The notes under the pieces: generated by a model
Told to the model about the DNA's origin: nothing
The model's database searches: none
Seen by the model: only the letters and a program-made list of their open reading frames with translations
NCBI GenBank assembly: GCA_020137815.1
Contig: CM035353.1
Coordinates: 1,058,501 to 1,122,500 of the forward strand
Source of the DNA: Hormiphora californensis
Taxonomy: Eukaryota; Ctenophora; Tentaculata; Cydippida; Pleurobrachiidae
Length of the DNA: 64,000 nt
Direction: 5' to 3'
Part shown: positions 57,058 to 64,000 of the stretch, piece by piece
How positions within the stretch are numbered: position 1 is the stretch's first letter
Layout of the letters: every line of letters starts with the position of its first letter
Program-made: the position numbers and the translations under genes

Positions 57058-57625
57058 GTGTTCTTATATAGACCCCGCTGGCGGGCACCTAGAAGCAAAA
57101 CAAGCACAATTTACGTGGTTCTCAAACAGAGAGCTCACACAAAACGGGTCAAATAGTTGGAAATGAAGCTACAAAGTGCTTCTCTACATTCCTACACACT
57201 CGTACCAATCGTTTTAACAAATCAAAAAGGTGGAATATGGAGAGAGAGATAACAGTTAATTGTGGATCAAGAGGAACAGTTGCCAACAGACTGGCGGGCG
57301 CCAAATCTAGACAGAGAGCTTAGTTGGTTGTACACACACTCCCTCTTGTGTTGTCATGTCATTTTATCGTGTTTCCAGTGATTCTTTGTGATCTTTACAC
57401 AAATCTGTCAGAGGGCGTGCGTCTATCGAGACACAAACTCACGGCAGTGCACGGCGCAATAGACCAGTGCAAATTGTTCGCGCGGGGCGGGCGTCTATTT
57501 GAGCGAGCGGGGTCTATAACATTGTAATAAGGCGTTGGCGGACGACAATCAGATCACATTGCACGGTATCGTCTGGTGTGACTGTGAGCGGCGCTTACCA
57601 ATACCAGATCTCATCGTTTATCCCT
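57058..57625. other. Remainder of the spacer, no gene
   Basis: ATATAGACCCCGCTGGCGGG near 57064 is mirrored by AGCGGGGTCTATAA at about 57507-57520, which suggests the two ends of one inserted element together with the cruciform region. 57517-57625 matches the inverse of 36555-36650. No coding sequence. Confidence 0.45.
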
Positions 57626-58587
57626 CCCTAATTTTGAACTTAGAATCTATTGCGGATGGTATTTATATTGGAGCTCTAAATCCATGAGAACATGGTCAAA
57701 ATTTCTCATATAACTATCGATCTAATAAACACTACGCCCCGTGCCGCTATGATGTCTTTGTTTACTGCACAGAGGATATTGCGGTGTCAAACATTGTGGT
57801 CAGATCAAGGAAATAAAATAGAGTTGGACAGAGAGGGAGAATAGGGAGAAATAGAGAGGGAGAGGGCAAGAGAGAACTAGAAGGTTAGAGAGAACTAGAA
57901 GGTTAGAGAGAGAAGGTTAGAGAGAGATCTTAAACAAAACTCGCTGGTGTAAAAAATATGCGAGCGTAGTACCAGACTAACAAACGTCAATAATATAAAC
58001 TTCTAGTTTTCTCCTATGCAGGATTCAAACAATTTTAAGTTCTAACAGTTATCATACCCACCGGCTATTTGGGAACGATATGCAGTAAGCTGGCCCTTTT
58101 GAAATAATTATCTGGAGCTCTCTACTCCTAGGGCGAAAAAGATCCAAAAAATAGATTTGTTATATTTTTGGAGGTACATGTTTGTACTACACAAATTTTG
58201 CATCCCACTTCAATTATTCCCCAATCACGATAGGATTTATATGGCAAGTCACGCGTGAATTGATGTTCTAAGCCCCCTTTAAAAACCTGTCTTGCGCCGC
58301 GACCCCATCTGAGCGCGGCAGTGCTCAGAATCAAATGGGGTACAGGGTAGAACAAGGCAACACGTGAACACACTATTAAGCACGAAGTTCTAAATCAGTC
58401 AAATTAATTCAAAGTTTCGTTACTATAGTGCACCCTAATTGGTCGTGCCTCAAATAAAGCAAGACATTTTTTTAGGTTATGCACTTTTAGAATACGCTTA
58501 CTAAATACCAACGCACTGAGCCACGGTTAACCATTGACCACTGAACCACTGAACCAACGATATTTTCTAGGCATAATGAAATTACAG

Positions 58588-58757
58588 TCGGTTAGGGTTA
58601 GGGTTAGGGTTAGGGTGATGGTTAGGGCGATGGTTAGGGTGATGGTTAGTGTGATGGTTAGGGTGATGGTTAGGGTGATGGTTAGGGTTATGGTTAGGGT
58701 GATGGTTAGGGTGATGGTTAGGGTTATGGTTAGGGTTATGGTTAGGGTTATGGTTTG
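58588..58757. repeat. Interstitial telomere-like array, right
   Basis: TTAGGG units interleaved with GTGATGG units, the inverse of 53932-54126. The arrays point outward from each other in a way that does not match a chromosome end fusion. Confidence 0.9.
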
Positions 58758-59190
58758 GGCTAAGTTTGGACGATGGTTTGGGTAAATGCCCTCCCTGCCA
58801 TTCGGCAGGGAGGGCAGGAAATAGGGGTCAAATGCCCTACATGCCAACGGCGATCTCATCCTAATTTAGTCGGCATGTAGGGCATTAGAGGACCGTCGGC
58901 AGGGAGGGGGCGACTCATACGTAACGTGGCAATATAGGAGCAACGTGGCCAATATAGAAGCACGCATGGTTGATCTGGCGCGTGCTCCTATATTGCCACG
59001 TTGCTCCTATATTGCCACGTTACTTATTGCCACATTGGCCCACACTGGAGTTTCAAAACAGGTAGTGTAGTAGTATAGGTGTACCAGTAGGTCAGCCTAG
59101 TATCGGACTAAAGACAAAATACCATTTCCTGTTTTGCCCCTTAAAACTGGGGTTCTCTGAGCTGTATCAACCAGCACAACTACACTCAAC

Positions 59191-59613
59191 ATGTTCTCCA
59201 AGATTTGTCTGTTTGCCCTTCTGGCTCTCGTTGCCGCGAAGCGTCCTCCCCGATTCCCCCAGGACTTCAGATGGAGCTCGGCCGGACCCGTCAGGGGATG
59301 GAGGTGTGTCCAGATCATTGAACCTGCCGAGCCTCCCCAAACCACCTGGAGGGACAACTACTTCTGCCAGCACCCCCACACTCAAGACATTGGAATGCAG
59401 TGGAGTTACGCCGGACCCATCAAGGGAAAGAAGTGTGTCCAGATCAAGGAAGGAGCTGACCCTCACACATGGCATGATAACTACCTGTGCACCAACCACA
59501 GGGCACCCAACATGAGGTGGGCATTTGCCGGACCCAAGGGAGCCTGTGTTCGATGGCACGAGGGTGCTGATAGGCAGGGAACCTGGCACGACAACTACCT
59601 GTGCAGGGCATAA
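59191..59613 (+). CDS. Secreted protein with three Trp-Asp-Asn-Tyr-Cys repeats, right copy
   Basis: 140 codons, 98.8 percent identical in DNA to the left copy at 51769-52191, read in the opposite direction, so the two genes diverge and point outward. Signal peptide MFSKICLFALLALVAA; repeats around AGPVRGWRC, AGPIKGKKCVQIKEGADPHT and AGPKGACVRWHEGAD, each closed by W-x-DNY-x-C. Both copies are open with no disabling change, so both may be expressed. The nearest upstream core element is TTAAAA at about 59141. No canonical AATAAA follows closely. Confidence 0.85.
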   Translation: MFSKICLFALLALVAAKRPPRFPQDFRWSSAGPVRGWRCVQIIEPAEPPQTTWRDNYFCQHPHTQDIGMQWSYAGPIKGKKCVQIKEGADPHTWHDNYLCTNHRAPNMRWAFAGPKGACVRWHEGADRQGTWHDNYLCRA

Positions 59614-60036
59614 ACTGGAGCACAATATCAATAACATTACTAATTGGTATCATTTACCCTCATACCGAAACTACATGTGTTTAATATAAATGAGTAAATA
59701 TTAGAGGTGTCATAATGTCATAGTATGACTCATACTGTCATATTGTCATGATGATACAGAATCTCTAGTTAAATTTTTACCAATCCCATGTTTGATGTTG
59801 CCGCAGACCCGTATAGACACGACGCCGTTCCAACACCGACTAGACGACGTTTAGACGGATTTTGAACCGAACGGATGGCAAAATCATTTTTATCATCCAA
59901 CGCTCGACCGTCAAAATCGTGCGCGAGATTGTTACTTTTAGAATGGGGGAGAGAAATTTTAACAGCGCTGGTGTATGTGGCGTCAAAATTAAAATTAAAA
60001 TTTTAATTTTAATTTTAACTTTGGTGTGTGCTGACC

Positions 60037-60607
60037 GGTGGGCGGACTCTAGTGCTAACGGACTCTTTATCTAAATTCAAGGCGGACTCTATATCTAAAA
60101 GCGGACTCTTTATCTACAGTTATACTTTGAAAAAAGTTTAGATAAAGAGTCCGCCCAGTGTAGACTTTTTAGATATATAGAGTCCGCCCTGTGTAGACTT
60201 TTTAGTCACCTGGTACATTTTGGCGCCAAATCCCCCAACCCGGACTCTATGTATAAAATCCTAAACCAACCCAAAACCTAACCCTAACCATAACCCTAAC
60301 CTCGAACCCAAATAATGGCCCTAATACTTCTCAATTAGTATAGAGGTACAGCAAACTCTCGTTTCCGGCCTAACGGCCGAAATCTCGAGTTCGCTGAGAA
60401 TGGCGGACTCTATGTCTAATTTAAATTTATGTAGATGTAGAGTCCGCTCTTTGTAGACTTTTTAGATAAAGAGTCCGCCCTGTTTAGACTTTTTAGAGAT
60501 AGAGTCCTCCTAGAGTTTAGACTTATTTGGACTCTTTATCTAAATCTAAATTTAGATATAGAGTCGACCACTGTAGACTTAGAGTGTAGCACTAGAGTCC
60601 GCCTACA
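60037..60607. mobile_element. Mutator-like non-autonomous element, copy 2
   Basis: 571 bp, about 95 percent identical to copy 1 and in the same orientation. Starts GGTGGGCGGACTCTAG and ends CTAGAGTCCGCCTACA. GTGCTGACC flanks it on both sides (60028-60036 and 60608-60616), a second independent 9-bp duplication. It lies outside the right arm of the inverted duplication. Confidence 0.87.
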
Positions 60608-60716
60608 GTGCTGACCCTAAAGAAGAACAACGAAAAGAAAACTGTTTCAAGGTGAAAACAAACAAGTAATAATCGCTGTTTCAAGGTGAAAATAAACAAG
60701 TATAATAATCGCTGAT

Positions 60717-62470
60717 CTAAGCGAAAGTTTCACAAAAGTGTGCCTGATTTTCATTGCAATCATCCGTCTCCCAAGGACCGAATGGCCTGTTTCCGTGGTT
60801 GGTATGGATCAGAATACACTTGTGGTTGTGGTTTCCTGGCTTCATTCCACTGCCGTTGGAGAAGGAATGGTCTCTGAGTCTTGGTTCAAAGGTCCTGGGA
60901 TCCTCCCCAGTGACAGTGTAATGCTCCTTGTATATAGGACGGGGATTTGCTCCAAACCGTCTGGTGCAGAAGATACCGGCCCATGCCCTGCAAATGAAAT
61001 AATACATGATATTCATAACACTACCAAATCTTAGTTAACGTAATCATAGCAAAGGTTATAACAGCAACACATTGGTAACATGATAAACACCTGGCGCGAC
61101 CCCCGCTAGGTGTCTATGTCAAACATAGATTGGTAACTATAGACACCTGGCGCGACCCCCGCACGCAGGTGTCTATGTCACCAAAGCAACACATATAGCA
61201 AGGTTAACGGCAACACATGCACATACCATCCCTTGTTATTCAGCTCGGAGTTTCTGGTGACCCAAGTTGCTTCATCAATTGTGCTAGGAACCCACACATG
61301 AGCGTCATTTGCGTTACATTCCAATTCACAGGGTTTGAAGGGTTGTCTTCTCTGCAAGGAATAATTGACAAAATAAACAACTATATAATGGTACTAAATC
61401 AATTAAATTAATTGCGTCATGCATTCATAATCAGTGTTTCCCGGGACGAACGTAGAAGCCGAAGAGTGGGCGCCCGCTCTTCGGCTTCTACACAATCACG
61501 ATATGAAGGCGTTGGTTTGATTTGATGAAAGGTTATAAGAAAGTGTAGTGAATTATCATAGTGAACTTGTATATATAAGTGAATTATATACAATTCACTA
61601 CTATTATAATAGTGAACTATTTGGTGACATTGACACCTAGTGCGTGCGAGATCGAGGTCGCGCACGGTGTCCATGTCACCAAGTGAACTATGATATCAAT
61701 GTCCGCCCGGCGTTATTATTTCTAACAAACTCACCCCAAAAAGTTTGTAGCACTTTCCTTTGTATTTTTGCCACCCTGGTTTGCATCCTCCGCCTCCTAA
61801 AAAATAATGAGATTTAGCACACAGATCGTGTGTATGTGACCTTGGCGGGGGCCATATAATGAACTAGGTACTCCTGTACTAGATAGTTTAACGGTTTGAA
61901 ACGGAGCAAGAGAGCAACGGAACAATATTGGGGGAAATCTGTCGTGCCTGAACCTCAGGTTCAGACCACGGCTATTTTTCACCGAGACCTGAGATCTCCG
62001 ATTTCGGTGACGGACGCAGATCTCAGTGACAATAGCCTTAGCTTAGCCTGAACCTGAGGCCTTAAATTTCAGGGAATAGCCGTCACTGAAACCTAAGATC
62101 TCAGGTCTCAGTGGAAAATAGCCGTGGCACGACAGTTTTCCCCCATAGTTCCTCCAGACGGGCGAAAAAATCAATAAATGTCATCGACCGTACTGTACTC
62201 TTAGGAAACTCATTATGCGCGGGCGACTGATATGACGAAACATAACAGCAATCTCTCAGCTTCCTTTAAAACAATATGCTACTAACCTGAATTTTTAATC
62301 CTATAGTTTGGATACCACCCATCAGATGTACAACCTTTTGGAATGGGCATAACATAATATCCGCCCATTCCTCCACCTAGGCCCTTTCCATAGTCCGTAC
62401 AAATGATGTTAGCTCCGGATGCGATAGCCACAAGAGCTGCAGACAAACAGATAAAGTTAACCATACTCAT
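60717..62470 (-). CDS. Secreted C-type-lectin-like protein, four exons, complete
   Basis: Exons 62470-62287, 61796-61735, 61351-61227 and 60987-60717, all with GT-AG borders and matching phases, give 213 codons. Residues 1-19 form a signal peptide (MSMVNFICLSAALVAIASG). A Gly-rich linker follows (GKGLGGGMGG). The lectin-like domain begins CKPGWQKYKGKCYKLFG, continues CELECNANDAHVWVPSTIDE and ATWV, and closes with CILIHTNHGN, PWETDDC and AHFCE. The position of the calcium-binding EPN/QPD motif reads KPG and the WND position reads WETDD, so classical sugar binding is doubtful. The first exon starts about 40 bp after a TATA box. Intron 1 holds a 215-bp inverted repeat, and introns 2 and 3 hold short hairpin elements. 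Confidence 0.88.
61078..61184. repeat. Short intronic hairpin elements H3 and H4 (paired)
   Basis: Two shortened copies of the GACACCTGGCGCGACCCCCG hairpin in tandem, in the intron between lectin-like gene exons 61351-61227 and 60987-60717. The loop is deleted in both (GCTAGG and GCACGC instead of the longer loop). Confidence 0.75.
61449..61489. repeat. Perfect hairpin in intron 2 of the lectin-like gene
   Basis: GTAGAAGCCGAAGAG and its exact inverse around GGGCGCCC, about 40 bp in all. Not related in sequence to the H1-H5 family. Confidence 0.8.
61621..61682. repeat. Short intronic hairpin element, copy H5, diverged
   Basis: Starts TTGGTGACATTGACACC and ends with the near-inverse. The central arms have changed together (GCGTGCGAGA region), keeping the hairpin while losing the original sequence. 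In intron 2 of the lectin-like gene. Confidence 0.7.
61930..62144. mobile_element. Inverted-repeat element in intron 1 of the lectin-like gene
   Basis: The outer arms pair TTGGGGGAAATCTGTCGTGC with GCACGACAGTTTTCCCCCA, and the inner arms carry GACCTGAGATCT and AGATCTCAGGTCT. About 215 bp, non-coding. Confidence 0.7.
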
Positions 62471-62505
62471 ATTTGCAAAAAGTGAGAATGCGGTGGCAAC
62501 GGCGG

Positions 62506-62515
62506 TATTTATATA
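62506..62515 (-). promoter_or_regulatory. TATA box of the lectin-like gene
   Basis: TATATAAATA on the minus strand, ending 36 bp upstream of the start codon at 62470, which predicts a short 5' untranslated leader. Confidence 0.65.
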
Positions 62516-62559
62516 TTATCCATTATGGTGTACATGATGAGCTGTTTCTTCCTGGTCTT

Positions 62560-62768
62560 CAGCTGCATACACTGAGATAGATAGAGAGAGAGAGAGCTCT
62601 GTCCCTCTCTATCTTTCTCTGAGTCACTCTGAGTCAGAGAGATGCAGCGTCTGACTCAGTTATAAAGTTATAAAGGAGTTAGAAAGAGAGAGAGATTTAC
62701 AGGAAGCGAAGAGTTGATAGGTTTACTTATTTTCAAGTATTGAGCTTTGAGCTTTGCAATCAGAGGTA
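62560..62768. other. Promoter-distal flank with GA-rich repeats
   Basis: Contains AGAGAGAGAGAGAGCTC and repeats of GAGTCA and CTCTGAG type near 62580-62660. No gene. Confidence 0.4.
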
Positions 62769-62976
62769 CAGTCGGACAAGAGCCTTTCCCCCGAGGGTGT
62801 CCCTAAATCGGGGTCCGTTTTCCATTACCGTTTTCCCACTACAATTGTAGTCCACTAAATCGGGGTGTCCACTAAATCGGGGTCAAATAAGGTTAATTTC
62901 CTATATCGGGGGAAAAAATCATGTCCCTAAATCGGGGTGCCACTAAATCGGGGGCCCCTAAATCGGGGTCCGACTG
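62769..62976. mobile_element. Miniature pogo/mariner-like element, copy 3, internally rearranged
   Basis: Outer ends CAGTCGG and CCGACTG with TA flanks (62767-62768 and 62977-62978). Unlike copies 1 and 2, the segment after CAGTCGGAC is an inverted piece of the left end. A 35-bp stretch (CCATTACCGTTTTCCCACTA onward) occurs inverted at about 63036-63074 outside the element. Confidence 0.65.
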
Positions 62977-63115
62977 TACCTACAGCTATTTGTGGCATAA
63001 CACGGTCGCTTAAGCGATTTAGGTCGCTTAAGCGATTTAGTGGACTACAATTGTAGTGGGAAAACGGTAATGGAAAAATTTGTGCCTTTTTGATAATGAA
63101 AATGATGTACAGTTG

Positions 63116-63266
63116 CAGTCGGACCTCGATTTATTTGAAGTTTGATACGAAAATTACCGGGAGGATAAACTTTCTCCGATATAGGAAGTTCATATATTAT
63201 TGGCCTGGGGCCCCGATTTACCGGGCAAAACCCCCTTTCCCGTCCCCGAGCATCGTGGTACGACTG
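63116..63266. mobile_element. Miniature pogo/mariner-like element, diverged copy
   Basis: Starts CAGTCGGACCTCGATTTA and ends GGTACGACTG, with internal CCCCGATTTACCGGG. The flanks are TG instead of TA on both sides. No coding. Confidence 0.55.
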
Positions 63267-63269
63267 TGC

Positions 63270-64000
63270 TGGTTAAACACATGCAGTACATAATTTTCAT
63301 TCAATTATTCAATCAACAATAAGCACACATTCACCACTAATTCCAATTGGCATGGGTAATCCAGAATGGTCTTCAAAAACGGTCGAGTCGACTAGACATC
63401 GTTCTTTAAGACGTTGTCTAGACGTTGTTTAGACGGTATTCGTATCGAAAAGTTGTTAAGACGGTATTTGAAACTGAATCGCGAGATTTTGCTTAGACGT
63501 TGTTTAGACGGCCGTATGTTTACCGGTTTCAGTTGAGACGTTGTATAGACGGTACGATAAACGTTCATCGATTTTCCTTTAGACTGCGTTTAAACGTACT
63601 TTTAGAACTCCGTCTGAGTTACAGTCCGTCTCAACGTCTGGTACAATTTTTAGACATGCCGTCTCAACTTTGAACGGACACCGTCTAGAGACCGTCTAGA
63701 GACCGTCTAGACACCGTCTAGACACCGGGACGGTACCGTCTAGAGACCGTCTGATACCGTTGCAACACCGTCTGATACCGTCTTTAACCCTTCTATAACC
63801 CATCTGATACCGTCTATAACCCGTTTCAAGCAATTTTGGTACCGTTTTTATAGCTGATTTTATCAAACCTCGTCTAAAGTCGGATTTTTTGAAACTGTCA
63901 CCCCCCTTTTCGTGCGCAGAATGTTTTTGCACGTTACATCACATGTTAACGTGTGGTGTGCGCGTCAAAATTGATGAATTTCACCTGCACGGTCATTTGG
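63270..64000. repeat. GTCTAGAC-rich sequence
   Basis: From about 63375 to 63850 the sequence consists of loosely repeated TTTAGACGG, GTCTAGAC and ACCGTCTGATACCG words on both strands. Related short pieces (GTCTAAACG) border the outer ends of the inverted duplication at 51525 and 59850. No gene is seen; the frame at 63696-63932 is composed of these repeats. Confidence 0.5.

Larger units (their letters stand above)
57626..59860. repeat. Right arm of a large inverted duplication
   Basis: Inverse of 51525-55062. It retains the uninterrupted sites for the two elements that entered the left arm. Near 57870-57920 it has a short tandem expansion of AGAACTAGAAGGTTAGAG not seen in the left arm. Confidence 0.9.

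Noticed and set aside
53932-58757. Chromosome end-to-end fusion
   Set aside because: The left array reads CCCTAA and the right array TTAGGG on the plus strand, opposite to a fusion, with 4.5 kb between them.

Overview
The window looks like nuclear DNA of an animal, probably an invertebrate. It has GT-AG spliceosomal introns of roughly 100-500 bp, an RFX transcription-factor gene of the RFX4/RFX6 type, a secreted C-type-lectin-like gene, interstitial TTAGGG-type repeats, and a dense load of DNA transposons, foldback elements and one non-LTR retrotransposon piece. I cannot fix the phylum. A 100-base run of N at 24710-24809 shows that this is a scaffolded assembly.

Layout. 1-10.9 kb is a scrambled complex of dispersed modules, each present several times, with foldback insertions and a few decayed coding pieces. 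10.9-16.9 kb holds AT-rich DNA, a 1.6 kb palindromic element and transposon-like coding remnants on the minus strand. 16.9-27.3 kb is a tandemly duplicated, partly decayed, minus-strand gene family that I do not recognise, interleaved with a small Helitron and split by the assembly gap. 27.4-35.4 kb is mostly nested mobile elements. 35.5-43.5 kb is the minus-strand RFX gene: thirteen consecutive coding exons join in phase to 593 codons, but its 5' end was not found. The exon coding the second half of its DNA-binding domain is present twice, with an ORF1-only retroelement and a dead copy of the next exon between the two. 43.4-51.5 kb is satellite-like DNA: a 14-bp repeat, CT and CATCTA microsatellites, and a 57-bp minisatellite in a higher-order array. 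51.5-59.9 kb is a large inverted duplication carrying two near-identical intronless genes for a secreted three-repeat protein, transcribed away from each other. 60.7-62.5 kb is a complete four-exon C-type-lectin-like gene on the minus strand. The last 1.5 kb holds miniature pogo-like elements and a GTCTAGAC-rich repeat.

Because many loci are duplicated, the window contains its own empty sites for several insertions. These allow target-site duplications to be read directly: 3 bp for a foldback family with TAGTAG ends, 6 bp for an element that begins in poly-G, 9 bp for a Mutator-like element, TA for two mariner-like elements, and an A/T insertion point for the Helitron. The strongest biological lead is the pair of RFX exons. 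They differ at 9 of 199 bases, 8 of the changes are silent, and reading phase allows only one of the two in any transcript. All homology statements rest on reading the sequence and on remembered family features; no database search was made.
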